Assembly: GCA_973895155.1 (NCBI GenBank)
Contig: OZ316899.1
Coordinates: forward strand, 9,982,001-10,046,000
DNA from: Marsupella aquatica
Lineage: Eukaryota; Marchantiophyta
Reading direction: 5' to 3'
DNA length: 64,000 bases
The notes beneath the pieces are model-generated. The model had not been told where the DNA came from and did no database searches. It saw only the letters and a list, made by a program, of their open reading frames with translations. How positions within the stretch are numbered: position 1 is the first letter of the stretch; every line of letters starts with the position of its first letter. The position numbers and the translations under genes were made by a program. Shown one piece after another: positions 32,537 to 43,738 of the stretch.

Positions 32537-35155
32537 CTAATGCCTGGCACGCTTGCCAGAGCCGCCCGAATGGGAGCGGCCATCCCGCTGCCTTCGAAGC
32601 CTGTCATTGTCCGCCTTGAGGAGCTGGACCTGGTCCAACAGAGATTCGTTCTCTTGCCTTGCCGCGTCCATCTCCTCTGCTGCCTCCTGACATGCCTCCT
32701 CCAGCAGTTGGGCGTCGCTCGTCAGTTTACCCGCCAGCTGGTCCTGCTTCTCGGCCTCGGTTTGGAGCCGCGCCACCTCGGTCTGCAGCGTGGCTATCTC
32801 CGCCGTGTCCCGCTGGGCTCGTTCCTCGGCCTCCTCCAGGTCTTTCTGCCAGGTGACGGTTTGATTCTTCAAACTGTCAATCTGGTTCCGGAGTCGTGTA
32901 ATCTCGGCCTCGTTCCCAGCTTTGGCCTGTTCAGCTAGGGCGGTAAGAGCGTGCGCCTTTGCTAACAACTCATCGGCGGCTGCAACCTTGGGTCGTAGTT
33001 GCAGAAGCTCAGCCTCTTGAGCCGCAACTTCATTCTTTAGGTACATGGACTCCACCCGGTACCGCTCTATCCTCTGAAGGGCCTCTGACTGGGCCCGACC
33101 TGCCTTTACTGCGGCAACCAACTCCTGATTGAAGAAACAGGCTACCTTCCGGGCCATGAACTCCCCGATATCCCGGGCAATTTGATGAGAGAAATCTCCC
33201 AGAAGCCCGTTCAGAAATGTACCCGGTACGAAGAGTTCCGGGTGGTCCAGGTTGTGCCTGTCCGGAGTTGGGCACGGGCAGACGTCAACACGCGCGGGGG
33301 CCGAGGCAGTGACGTCCAGCCCTGGGGACGTAACGTTGGAAGGGGCTGGAGTGTCCTCCTGCAGCAATGTCCGGTTCTCCGGAATAGCCACCGGTGGGTC
33401 TTTGGGAGACCCGGGCTCGGGTAAGACCTCCGCCGTACCGACTTCTGTACTTAGCCCGGCTTGTTGGGTCGCATCAACGGTTGCGACAACCGACCCATCC
33501 GGTACCTCCTCGGTTACGACTACAACTACTTGTGGAGGTGGGGTGGGTGAAGCTGGCGTGTCCGCTGGACTTCGGGCCTCGGGTTGTGGTCGTCTCTCCA
33601 AGGCCGGGAAAACCCACCTAGCTGGGACCAGCTTTGTAACGTTGACACGGGGAAGGGTTCGTCGATCAAACCGGGCGTACCACTCAAGAATGATCTCGAT
33701 GTGGCTAGCAAAATATGCCTTCCCGCCAATGTACAGCGTCTTCCTTTTCCGCTCCATCTCTTCATGGAATTTCTTAGCGAAGTACAACGCCCACTTCCTA
33801 GGTCGATAGTTCTCGACCTGGATAACCTGGGCGGCGGAGATCTCCCCCCGGGGTTCCATCATGTGGAGGGCGTACCTCTGGAACTCCAGTCGCTCAGCTA
33901 TCTCGGGGATGAGGCAGGTCTTCATCACGAACCCGTTGTCCACTGCTCCCTCTGAGGGAAAACTTGAAGATTGGTACTTGGCTCCCTTGCCCCCGGGAGC
34001 CCATGATTCGACTCGATGGTCACCTTCGGGTAACCCGAAGATCATCCTGAGCCGTTCTTCCGTGAGGGACATACTCCTTCCCCGCAGCCGAGTATGTTGA
34101 CGTGCGTCGTCATAATTCCTGACGAACTCCGTCATGTCCTCCCCGTAGTACCTGCAAGTGTTCCAGGGGAGGGAGGCGAGGTGCTCGAATCCCTGAGTCT
34201 TCAGGTACACCGCATGCTTGGGATGGAGGATGTTTTTGTGAACGTTTTCCCCCATGCGGTGCATCGTCACCTTGGCTATGGCTACCGTGGCCAACGGTAA
34301 CCCGGATGCAGTGGTGGATTCCTTCCTCTTCTTCCCCCGTGACTGGCTCGGGGAAGGTGACACTTCCCCATCCTCCCGATTGGGCCTGGGTAGTGCCACT
34401 GCCGTTAGTAACGGGCCCGGGGCGGCCATGGTCACCATGTTGTCTGTCGGGGCCGCTCCTGGGGTCAGAGCAGGGGGTGGGGACGATATAGTGTCGGCCC
34501 CCTGAGCGCTTGTTCCTCTGGGCCGCCTGGTCAAGGGTGGGGTAGCCTCGTCGTCATCGCTAAGATCCACAGCGTTGATGACGGAGCGTACTTGTGCTGG
34601 CTGGGCGATCGGTGGTGGGGTTTGGCTAGGCTGCGGCTGAGGCTGAAGCTGAAGCTGAGCCTGAGGTTGAGCCTGAGGTTGAGCCTGAGGTTGCATGGGT
34701 ACGGGTATGGGTTCGACTGAGTTGGTCATGTTGGTTGATGGCCGAGTTCCCATGAAGCTCTGTAGGTGCTGGTAGAAGTTCTCCGAAGTGAGTGCAGACG
34801 ACCTTGTCGAACAGGTAGTGCTGGACTCGTTGTTGATGATAGTCCGAACCTGAGCAGGGATGTGGTCGAAGTGATGTCGTTGCAAGTCGATCGTACCCGG
34901 GATATTGAAGACCTCATCCGGAAGCCGAAGCAATGCTTTCCAGAAACCGATATATTTGTCTCTGTTGAAGAAGTACCCAGATACCTCTGCTGGTCGGTAA
35001 AGCTCGCTCTGAGACGGGTAGTCAAAGTTAAGGATGTAGTGGTGTCGTCCTGCTAGGCGGATGGCTCTCTCGTACTCGCGTTCGATTTCGTATCGGCGCG
35101 GGTTGGCGTGTTTCAATGAGTCGGCCAAGTGCCTTCCGATAGATAGGAACTGCAT
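32537..35155 (-). CDS. LTR-encoded 872-residue coiled-coil protein, solo LTR C
   Basis: The frame is uninterrupted. Residues 1-130 are helical; a Q/P-rich tract (QAQPQAQPQAQLQLQ) lies at about 150-180. The globular region at about 310-530 repeats the ordered blocks of the A/B protein: LPW, YYGEDMTEFV, SLTEERLRMIFGLPEG, DNGFVMKTC, PEIAERLEF, RGEISAAQV and YFAKKFHEE. A proline-rich linker follows, then a coiled coil at about 690-850 (EITRLRNQIDSLKNQT) ending in a basic tail (GKRARH). Overall identity to the A/B protein is low, but the order of blocks and the architecture are the same, so the two are a diverged family. An intact ORF in a solo LTR is notable. Function unknown. Confidence 0.8.
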   Translation of the reverse strand: MQFLSIGRHLADSLKHANPRRYEIEREYERAIRLAGRHHYILNFDYPSQSELYRPAEVSGYFFNRDKYIGFWKALLRLPDEVFNIPGTIDLQRHHFDHIPAQVRTIINNESSTTCSTRSSALTSENFYQHLQSFMGTRPSTNMTNSVEPIPVPMQPQAQPQAQPQAQLQLQPQPQPSQTPPPIAQPAQVRSVINAVDLSDDDEATPPLTRRPRGTSAQGADTISSPPPALTPGAAPTDNMVTMAAPGPLLTAVALPRPNREDGEVSPSPSQSRGKKRKESTTASGLPLATVAIAKVTMHRMGENVHKNILHPKHAVYLKTQGFEHLASLPWNTCRYYGEDMTEFVRNYDDARQHTRLRGRSMSLTEERLRMIFGLPEGDHRVESWAPGGKGAKYQSSSFPSEGAVDNGFVMKTCLIPEIAERLEFQRYALHMMEPRGEISAAQVIQVENYRPRKWALYFAKKFHEEMERKRKTLYIGGKAYFASHIEIILEWYARFDRRTLPRVNVTKLVPARWVFPALERRPQPEARSPADTPASPTPPPQVVVVVTEEVPDGSVVATVDATQQAGLSTEVGTAEVLPEPGSPKDPPVAIPENRTLLQEDTPAPSNVTSPGLDVTASAPARVDVCPCPTPDRHNLDHPELFVPGTFLNGLLGDFSHQIARDIGEFMARKVACFFNQELVAAVKAGRAQSEALQRIERYRVESMYLKNEVAAQEAELLQLRPKVAAADELLAKAHALTALAEQAKAGNEAEITRLRNQIDSLKNQTVTWQKDLEEAEERAQRDTAEIATLQTEVARLQTEAEKQDQLAGKLTSDAQLLEEACQEAAEEMDAARQENESLLDQVQLLKADNDRLRRQRDGRSHSGGSGKRARH

Positions 35156-35297
35156 CCAGAATCAAATGGCCGAGCTGGAGAGGATCGTGTGCGACATTCA
35201 GAGGAGATAGTAGTGGCGACTTAGAGCGAAGAGAGAGCTGGGGTCGAAGCTAGCGCGTGGACTGATGGACTGGTGCACTACAAAGGGTTGGCTCCCC

Positions 35298-35304
35298 TTT
35301 TATA
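35298..35304 (-). promoter_or_regulatory. TATA box of solo LTR C
   Basis: TATAAAAGGGG on the minus strand, about 145 bp before the ATG of the LTR ORF. This is a near-consensus plant TATA box and indicates that the LTR carries its own promoter for the ORF. Confidence 0.65.
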
Positions 35305-35664
35305 CCTTGAGGGCTCGATCCCCCGACGTCTCCTCGACGCCCATAGGCTGAACCGCTCACGCTTGTGGTGTACCAGCCACTTCGCCAGTCTGAGTCAGCG
35401 CGTGTCAGTGGCCGCTTCTTAAGTACATTATACGGACCCGAGGGAGGGGCCCCTCCATGCTCGTAACCCGGGTGTGCGAATAGCGACCCGCCGCCAGTCC
35501 GAACCTGAATTCCCCCTTATTGCCTAATGATGTCCTACCCATAATGATTACCTAAATACTATCGTTATGCTAATAATAGCGGCCTAAGACACTCCTAACG
35601 CGCATGCTAAGCGCAGTTAGACCGAATCACTCATTAACCGCCATACCGGCGGCGTCACAATGGG

Positions 35665-36274
35665 TTCACCTGACAATACAAGGACAATGAAATTCCTGCT
35701 TTTTGAGTTGATCCGACCCACTGGTGCTCAGGTCCAATTTTGATAGGTATAGGGGATATGTGAACAATCCGTACTAGGCACCTGCACGGATGCAGGACAT
35801 TGTTTGAATATACTACAAAATCCATATCAAAGGTGAAATGAAGTGCAACCAACTTGTCATGGCACATACATATTTTGTTGTAAAGGAGGATACATTCAAT
35901 GATAAACTTATAGGGCAATTTGATTAATTGCATGCCTGATAATTTATACGCTTAAAACTTAGAAGTCCTGTTTTAATTTAGCAGTCTGATGAGAGTGTTT
36001 ATGAAAATGACCACTCAGCCTAAATACTTCCAAGAAGGCTTGTAAGGATAAGTTTTTATAGGCATGTACCCAGCCACTGATGCCAGAGCACAAGATAAGT
36101 GTTGCCTATATAAACTCGCCTACCCAACTCCTTTTCAAAATTGAATCTCTGCAATCTCCAAAAATAGTACATCCACATCAGGTGCACTGTTTAGTTTCAC
36201 AGCCAAGATATGTGATCTCTCACAGGAGTGCACGAGGTAGGATCAATGGCATGGCAATGACAATAAAATATCCA
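35665..36274. other. intron-like non-coding sequence
   Basis: AT-rich, no coding frame. It lies between solo LTR C and the PHD exon and is presumed intronic in the PHD/BRCT gene. Confidence 0.4.
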
Positions 36275-36877
36275 TCAATCAACACCATGTGCAGAGTGAT
36301 CATAGATTTCTCTGTCACAAGCATAACCCTCTGCTTGACGATCTTTCAAGCAATGATAGTGCCACATAGTGGGACACCTAGCACAGTGGACTATATCTGT
36401 CCAGTAGTCATCATCATGCTCACCACATGCCTTGCATCTATGAAGTGGGCAAGCTGTGGCATGAGCAAGCAAACACTCAAAACAGAAAAAACTCACGCAA
36501 AAACGGTTTGGACATTTTCTAACATTTGCTGCAGCATCAACAGAGCCCTCATAGGACCCCAACTTCCCACACTGTGCACACTTAGCCTACTTCTCCAAAC
36601 AATCAGTGCACATCCAGTCTCCCTGGTGTGTTGATGAGAGGCCCACCCCTGGACAGTTGTTTTCTGCAGCAAGGTGAGACTCCGGGTTGAGGTGGAAATG
36701 CCTCATGCAAGGGCCCTCACAAATGACCAGGCCCCCACCATTGTCACAAATGGCACAACAATGAGCTGCCTTCTGGAACATCTGACTTGCAGAGAAGTTA
36801 GTAGCATTTGCCCCAAGTACACCTGTGTTTCTCACCTGTGTCACACGCTTTTTGGCTTGAATTTTAGGGCGTGTCAT
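36275..36877 (-). pseudogene. PHD-finger exon with one in-frame TAG
   Basis: CAICDNGGGLVICEGPCMRH, then FHLNPESH and WMCTDCLEK, form an atypical PHD finger of the EDM2 type. After a TAG at 36,587-36,589 the same frame continues with KCAQCGKLGSYEG, RKCPNRFCVSFFCFECL and CKACGEHDDDYWTDIVHCAR, ending in MWHYHCL: a second cysteine/histidine cluster. PHD fingers read histone tails in the nucleus. The stop lies in a linker and is probably CAG to TAG. It shares strand and order with the BRCT exon downstream. Confidence 0.7.
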
Positions 36878-37575
36878 GCCTGCGCATGAGATAGACTCTA
36901 CAATTTAGCAGACTGCACAGAAAGTAAAATATATTTAGCATTTAAGGTACAAAGGCATTTGCTACTGCAATGAATTGGAATGGCCACACAAGGATGCAGA
37001 GCATACATACTTTTGGTATGTTGAGCCCACACACAAAACTGATCCCCTAATACAATTGCTCCACCAACACCTCAATTTTAATTGTGGCTATGATTCACCA
37101 AAGGAGATCTGCAACAACATTTCATGCATTTGAATCACATACAATAGTCGTGACATGTAAAACAGACATTCTTCGAAGAGGATTGGTATGAAGCAGTGTC
37201 ATAAGGGTTGAAATTTATACATCCTAAATAGGCTATGATAGTGGTTGAGACAAATAAGTCAAACATAAATCACATTTTGCAGGTTGTCACATGGCCCATT
37301 AATTCATTGAACGTTACAATGTTCACCAAGTTAAAGCAGTCATGAAAGCAATCTTTCAATAGAGACTTTTAAGTGAGTTTGCTAGCCTCTTAAATTAGGA
37401 TATTTTGCTTAGTGCAGGCATAATAGGATAAGTTACGTACTGTTGACCCTAAACCCTGGACCCAAAATTGCTCATACATCAAAATTTTAAGTAAATATCC
37501 TTTGTGTTGAAGTCAGATTGTTAAGCTATAGGTCAATGGTATCTGGTCTGTGCATGCGGTGTGACAAGTGGTCCT
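36878..37575. other. non-coding, probable intron
   Basis: AT-rich DNA without a coding frame between two cysteine-rich minus-strand exons. Confidence 0.4.
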
Positions 37576-38025
37576 CTAGAGCATGTGATCCAAACATGTG
37601 TAGACACCAAAGTCACCGGTGGTGGGGTCTGGGAGGGCAGGACAAGTGACATCACCAGGCACACTGCAGGATGGCGAGTGGTTCCAGATGATACATTGTG
37701 CTCTGTGCAAATATCGACATCCAAGAGAACGGTCATCCAATTCTGGGCCAAAAGCCCTACAGGCTAGACAGTCATATTGGCAACTGTGCACACACCCTTG
37801 GCACCTAATTTGTGGCGGGTCATGTACAAGAGACACAAATACCAAGGATGTCGGGAAGGGTACTAAAGCAGGTAGAGGCCGGCTGTAGTTGTTTTTGGAA
37901 ACAACAGGGTACTCAAAGTACCATGCAGACTGGGCTGGAAGGATCCCAAGTTTGACATACTCAAGGCGCAACATCTCTGCCTTGCGTGCAAGCCGCACAT
38001 GTTCAGCGTTGCGGGTCCTCACCAT
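37576..38025 (-). CDS. cysteine-rich exon, possible 5' exon of the PHD gene
   Basis: The frame encodes a basic start (RTRNAEHVRLARKAEML), then CQGCVHSCQYDCLACRAFG and LGCRYLHRAQCI, a cysteine/histidine arrangement likely to bind zinc. No family is recognised. Position and strand suggest an upstream exon of the PHD/BRCT gene. The last 30 residues may be read-through into an intron. Confidence 0.4.
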   Translation of the reverse strand: MVRTRNAEHVRLARKAEMLRLEYVKLGILPAQSAWYFEYPVVSKNNYSRPLPALVPFPTSLVFVSLVHDPPQIRCQGCVHSCQYDCLACRAFGPELDDRSLGCRYLHRAQCIIWNHSPSCSVPGDVTCPALPDPTTGDFGVYTCLDHML

Positions 38026-39124
38026 AAGTGTTGCTTTTGTTGTGATGTCCTCTATTCACGTCCTTTGATGAGCAAGGTGAGCATGAGGTCGACTTGCCTC
38101 GCCAACAACAACCAACCTAAACTAATCAGTTCCCACTCATTGTCTTGGTTCCAACTACAGGTCATAGTATACACATAGCATGAAACGTGCATAGTACATA
38201 TTTGATTCTGAGTTTATGAGTTTCCTAAGACAAAGAGCTTGGTGATAAACCCATGATCTCGACGGACATGTATATCAATCATATTAAGATCCTATTTTTT
38301 CATCCAGAAAGACCGAAAGTCTCACCTTGCAGGTTGCACCAGAGAGAAAATTCATTGGCTGTCATGTTGTGCAAGTGAACCTCCACTGATGCCCCCGGTG
38401 TAGCCCCTCAGATGCAGGTGACACTTACCAACTCCCAAGTTGCCTGGTCTAACAGAAAATGCTTATATCTTCAGAACTTTATAGAGCAAGTACATGATCA
38501 CATGGCATTGGCCCTACCAAACTGTACGTTCAAAAAGAGACTACAATATTCAGAAAGAGTCAACTCTACACTTGGTTCATACACATACTTTTGGAACTAT
38601 TCATATTTGGCCTTATGGAACTCTTGCCAACTACAACTCCCATTATGCACAAGCTCACATCAACAGAGAAAGATACAGAATGCATACTTACTATGGCTCT
38701 TAGCACCTTCACTACCTTGTTGAACCCAATCCTGAGGTCTTTTCAGCGTGTTTGTTGTGATGTCCCCTTTGGCACCCAACACCTTAGTCCTTGATGTAAC
38801 ATAATGCGATTTTACAAGTTAGATGCTTTGGAACCTTCTATGGTCTTAGTTGAATTGATGTCATTGTAAGGTGAAAGACAAGGAATACGAAAGTTGGTTG
38901 AAGAGCTGTGAACAACACACTAGCATGAAATGCTTCAACCAATCCACTACCAAATGGAACTCTTACACAGTCACATCCTTTCAGTAAACAGAAACTCAGT
39001 CAAACTTCATAATCAAAGTACAGACTCTGAAGGACCAAAGGAGGATGTTGTGAGTTTCTCCGTTGTTTAATGTGTTACCCTTCTAGTTTCAAAGTTAGCA
39101 AATGCTGAATAATGTGTCTACCAG
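38026..39124. other. non-coding
   Basis: No supported gene. A few short open frames show no recognisable protein. The earlier exons of RPL18A were looked for here and not found. Confidence 0.4.
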
Positions 39125-39466
39125 ATCTTCGAAAAGAAGCCCACCACAATTAAGAACTTCGGTCTCTGGGTGAGGTATCAGAGTCGTACAAGTTATCACA
39201 ACATGTACAAGGAAAATTGTGATACCACGTTGAACGGAGCTGTAGAGCAGATGTATGATGAGATGGCTTCTCGTCATAGAGTTTGGTTCCCTTGCATCCA
39301 GATCATCAAGACTACAACAATCCCTGTCTCTCTGTGCAAGCGAGAAAGTACCAAGCAGTTCCATGATTCAAAGATCAAGTTCCCCTTGACGTACCGCAAG
39401 ATTCAACCTCCATCACGAAAGCTGAAGACGACTTACAAGGTCACCAGGCCCAACACATTTGTTTGA
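39125..39466 (+). pseudogene. RPL18A: ribosomal protein L18a (eL20) 3' exon
   Basis: After a possible acceptor (gtgtctaccag) the frame reads [64 protein letters not shown] and SKIKFPL, and ends [16 protein letters not shown] then TGA. This is the C-terminal two-thirds of plant cytosolic eL20, a structural protein of the large subunit. Several positions that are normally invariant are changed (NC after KE, W in RHRVWF). No upstream exons or ATG were found, so it looks like a captured or stranded exon under relaxed constraint. The apparent splice site argues against a processed retrocopy. Confidence 0.85.
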
Positions 39467-40531
39467 GTAGTGCGGGTGCAAGTTCCCAATTTTGAAACAA
39501 TTTGGCTCATTTTATGTCCCGGCCGAGGGACTCCTGGAGTTTATGTATTGAGTTTCTAGGTCAAGATGCTTAATATAAGGAAATTCAATTTTCACTTCGT
39601 TCCCAACTTCTATTAATTGAATATACACAAGCTGGAAGCAAGAAGACAAGCCACAATCTAGCATCTTAGCCAAACACATTCGTCCCGACAAAGCAAAACT
39701 ACAATCACATAGTGCGAGTCGTGTCTGCACTGGCAACCCCAGTGAGACTGATCAGCATTTGGACTGCATCATTGTCTAGAGCTAGCAGGGGAAGGAATCA
39801 ACATAGATAGCAGTGGAAGGTGCAGTGGAGATAGCATGGGGACAGGAAAGGAAATGCAGGATCCTTAAGCATAAATTTCCAAAAATGGAACAACAGGAAA
39901 TGAAGAATAGGCATTGAAGCGGTCAACTGGACAAACATTGTAACAAGGCAGCAAGCATTGGATTAAGAAGATCCAAGGTTTCATCAGCAGCAGCAAGGTT
40001 TCATCAACAATGGCATTGTGAGACAAATCACTCCTTACAAATTTCTACAGAGGTCCTCCCCACTTGCAGCTCCTCGGCCAGCCTAGATTTCTTGTAAGAC
40101 AGATTTCTTGTTTGGTGAGGAAAGATCAAAAAGCAACTGATCAATGCCTTACATAAGAGCTGGATGCAGCCTTGTCTCACATTTAATGTTAAACTGAATG
40201 AAAGACATTATGTGCATGCACACAAGGAAGACATGAATATAATTAAGGTAGGTTTTAAGGAGCGGAGTCAGCAGTTGCCCGGGAGCTTGCAATCGGACTT
40301 AGAAGGTTCAAATTGAAGCGCCATTAGTTTGGCGTGGTCAAGAGATGTATTCAGTAAATAAATGTTGATCAGGGATACTCACCTCTTTTGAATGTATTCC
40401 AGCTCCAGGATACTGACTCAGCTAAGCCCAACTGGACAGAAGTCACTCAGATCCACAAAAAAGTAAAGATTCACCTCCAAGCCGGAAGCCAATCACTTCA
40501 GTAGAGCAGCTTCTGGACGGAACCAACTTTG
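39467..40531. other. non-coding flank of the Mutator-like element
   Basis: AT-rich, no coding frame recognised. It includes short duplicated phrases (ttcatcagcagcagcaaggtttcatcaac near 39,980). It ends at the left target duplication. Confidence 0.4.
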
Positions 40532-40540
40532 CTCAGCCCC
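40532..40540. repeat. 9-bp target duplication of the Mutator-like element, left
   Basis: CTCAGCCCC here and again at 55,998-56,006 in the same orientation, directly outside the inverted termini. Nine bases is the Mutator-superfamily length. Confidence 0.9.
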
Positions 40541-40572
40541 GAGGGGAGATAATCCATCAGTTATCAGTCACC
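40541..40572 (+). repeat. left terminal inverted repeat
   Basis: GAGGGGAGATAATCCATCAG then TTATCAGTCACC. It pairs with 55,953-55,997 after small gaps. Confidence 0.85.
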
Positions 40573-40591
40573 CCCCTTCTTTTTCTCTAAT

Positions 40592-41062
40592 CTCGGAGAC
40601 CTCTCCGAGATGGCGACGGTTTTTTTTGGCAATCTCGGAGAGCTCTCCGAGATCCCTAACATGTTTTTGGCAATCTCAGAGACCTCTCCGAGATGGCAAC
40701 AATTGTTTTTGGCAATCTTGGAGAGGCTCTCCGAGATCCCTACCATTTTTATGGCAATCTCGGAGAGCCTCTCCGAGATCCCAACACACTTCCAAGAGTA
40801 TGTTGGAGACATGGTAGTTTGTTTGCTCACCATGTGAGAGAGCCTCTCCGACATACCAAGTCACTCCGTTGCCATCTCGGAGAGCCTCTCCAAGATACCA
40901 AGTCTTTTTGTTGACCATCTCGGAGAGCCTCTCCAAGATACCAAGTCTTTTTGTTGACCATCTCGGAGAGCCTCTCCGAGATACCAAGTCACTTTGCAAA
41001 CCATCTTTGACTTTCCCATTCCATTTCTAAGACCATCTCAAAGAGCCTCTCCGAGATACAAA
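40592..41062. repeat. palindrome array 1 (left subterminal)
   Basis: About a dozen copies of ATCTCGGAGAG + one base + CTCTCCGAGAT, several with the right arm CTCTCCaAGAT. They are separated by mostly unique 15-30 bp spacers (for example tggcaacaattgtttttggc). It lies 3' of the minus-strand gene. Confidence 0.9.
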
Positions 41063-42984
41063 TACAAAAAACTTGCAAGTGATACACATCACATTCACTT
41101 TTCATATATATGGTAATGTGTACACAGCAACACTTCATTATTGCTACCTTCTCTAAAGCTAAACCCTGTTGGCCACTACTTTATTCTATTATCTAATATG
41201 TGCACAGGTCATAAATAATCTTCTTTCGTAAGTTTCCTACCTGGCTGCCATCAAAATCCATAGGAGCATCTCGACTTATGCGCTCTGCATAGTTAAGGAT
41301 GAATACCCCACAATTTACACTATCTTCTTGTGATGGAAGGCCTGACACTAAAGTTCTAGGCCAGTTGTATGCATCTGGTGAGGGCATGCCTCTTTGACTT
41401 GCTTCATCCTTGATATATTTTGTTAGTATACATGAGATACTCATTTCGAGCCTCCCAAAAGTTTCCTGATTTCTCCCAAAGCGAATCGAGGAACAACACC
41501 TCTTTTCCAGTTAAATCAATCACTGCCAACACCCAATGCTCCCTGTTTGCCTGGTGGATAGGGACCAATATCCTGTCATAATCAAATATATTTTTGGTTT
41601 TGGTCCATTGAGCAACATTGGCAAAACAGTATACAGGCGTTGAGAGCAACGTGTAGAATGCTATGATGAAAAATGCACACTTTGGATAGCCTCTTGATCT
41701 CCCCCTAAACTGCAACAAGGCCAAGTATGCATCGATGATATCTGAATGTAGTCATTGAGCTGTTGTTCTTCCTTCAGACAAGCATCTCATTGACGCCCTG
41801 GTCAACTTGTAATCTACAAAGTTGAATAGTACTTCCTCGTCTGGGAGCTCTATGGATAGACATGTGGATACTATGTCTGGAAAAAGTCTTGAGAGCAGAC
41901 TACTTCAGCAAATAACCCAGGTATCCGGATATTCCCACCACGTGCTGCATAGGATTGAACAGCATGGCATTAGGCATCATCTTCATCTGAGCTATATGTC
42001 ACAAAAGAAGGGTGAGCTATCTTGTCACTATCACTACTGACACTCTCACTTTCATTGTAGTCTACCTCTACTGCTCTATCATCTACAAATCTAGACTTTT
42101 GCCTCTTTGTGTACTTCTTAGCTACACCCTTGAGCCGTTTGAAGGGGCGTGAATCAACAATCCCTTTTGCGTAAGTTGGAAGGCAAAATCTTTCTGGAGA
42201 GAAAGTTTTCGATGCTTCCTCCCATGCTTCACGGACTTTGTCCTTGTCCGATGTGTGCCATTGTTTGGACTCGATGTTCCTATAGTGAACTGCCTATTGG
42301 TTAAGTAGACAGTTTAAGGTAATACCATAATAATGTGGAACTTCACATTTTTATTGATCCTCACCATGCACAATGTAAATTGCAAACTACCTACAACAAA
42401 TGGGTTCTTGGATTCAACGTTTACTCACAATCCTGAGCATTCCCACCCTTGCCTTCTGCGGCATCCTCCTCTGAATCAGACTCAAGGACCAGCTTCTTCC
42501 GCCCTTCAGGATTCTTAGTCTCCTTGGCCTCCTCCTTACTCTCCTCGCCTTCCACCTTGGTCTGATTGCCTTGCTACATTGAAAGGAGTTTTGACAACAC
42601 TGAAGCTGCTGACTCACCAAAGTAGTCATGCACTTCCATCCCAAATACTAGTCGCCCACAATTATTGGCAGCTTTGTAGATAGCACCAAAGTGGACATTC
42701 CAAGAAAATATGATATCGCCGGGACTGGTGATGTGCTCTATGATGCATTGCAAGGTTGCAGGCGATAACGTTTCAGCCAATTCGTCTCTCATTGCATCAT
42801 CTTCCTTTGTAAAATTGGATAGAGCATTGCTCTTTGCTGGGCACAAGTCACCAGTAATTGGCTTCACATGTACCTTTGGGAGGATCACCTCTGTACCCTT
42901 CATGGCGAATATATCCAAATGCAGATATTGAGTCTGTCGTATCATGCAAAATAGATTCGCACTTGTTAGCAACACTAATTGCTA

Positions 42985-43738
42985 AACATATCCGACATCG
43001 ATCCTACCTATCTCAGAGAGGCTCTCCAAGATGGATCCTACCTATCTCAGAGAGGCTCTCCAAGATCCATGCTACCTATCTCAAAGAGGCTCTCCGAGAT
43101 GGATCCTACCTATCTCAGAGAGGCGCTCCGAGATCCATGCTACCTATCTCAGAGAGGCTCTCCGAGATGGATCCTACCTATCTCAGAGAGGCGCTCCAAG
43201 ATCCATGCTACCTATCTCAGAGAGGCTTTTCAAGATGGATCCTACCTATCTCAGAGAGGCTCTCCGAGATGGATCCTACCTATCTCAGAGAGGCTCTCCG
43301 AGATCCATGCTACCTATCTCAGAGAGGCTCTCCGAGATCCATGCTACCTATCTCAGAAAGGCTCTCCGAGATGGATCCTACCTATCTCAGAGAGGCTCTC
43401 CGAGATCCATGCTACCTATCTCAGAGAGGCTCTCCGAGATCTCCGAGATCCATGCTACCTATCTCAAAGAGGCTCTCCAAGATCCATGCTACCTATCTCA
43501 GAGAGGCTCTCCGAGATGGATCCTACCTATCTCAGAGAGGCTCTCCAAGATCCATGCTACCTATCTCAGAGAGCCTCTCCGAGATTGATCCTACCTATCT
43601 TGGAGAGCCTCTCCGAGATTGATCCTACCTATCTCCGAGAGCCTCTCCGAGATCAATGTTACCCATATGGGAGAGGGTGTCCGAGATCGTAATTGCGGAC
43701 ACATTTTTCAACTATCTCGGAGAGCCTCTCCGAGATGA
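42985..43738. repeat. palindrome array 2, 34-bp units, intronic
   Basis: TACCTATCTC recurs every 34 bp (43,005, 43,039, 43,073), about 21 units. Each unit has ATCTCaGAGAGGCTCTCCGAGAT followed by ccatgctacct or ggatcctacct. It fills an intron of the minus-strand gene; the acceptor gatacgacag lies just beyond its low-coordinate end, near 42,940. Being 34 bp (not a multiple of 3) and stop-free, it creates long artefact ORFs in all three forward frames. Confidence 0.92.

Larger units (their letters stand above)
31640..35659 (-). mobile_element. solo LTR C, related to element A/B LTRs
   Basis: On the minus strand it runs from TGTGACGCCGCCGG to GACGATGTGACA, 4,020 bp, bounded by ATGGG on both sides (31,635-31,639 and 35,660-35,664). 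It shares the layout of the A/B LTRs: TATA box near the start, one very large ORF, then about 900 bp non-coding with a ttccggcggcggaacac block. There is no internal region, so it is a solo LTR left by LTR-LTR recombination. Confidence 0.9.

Noticed and set aside
40592-41062. CRISPR-like repeat/spacer array
   Set aside because: Conserved 23-nt repeats with variable spacers look similar, but the repeats vary, spacers in other arrays are tandem copies, introns and plant transposons surround them, and no cas gene exists.
42858-43692. Long plus-strand ORFs with YLREALRD/SQRGSPRW repeats
   Set aside because: Translations of the 34-bp intronic array, antisense to the real gene.
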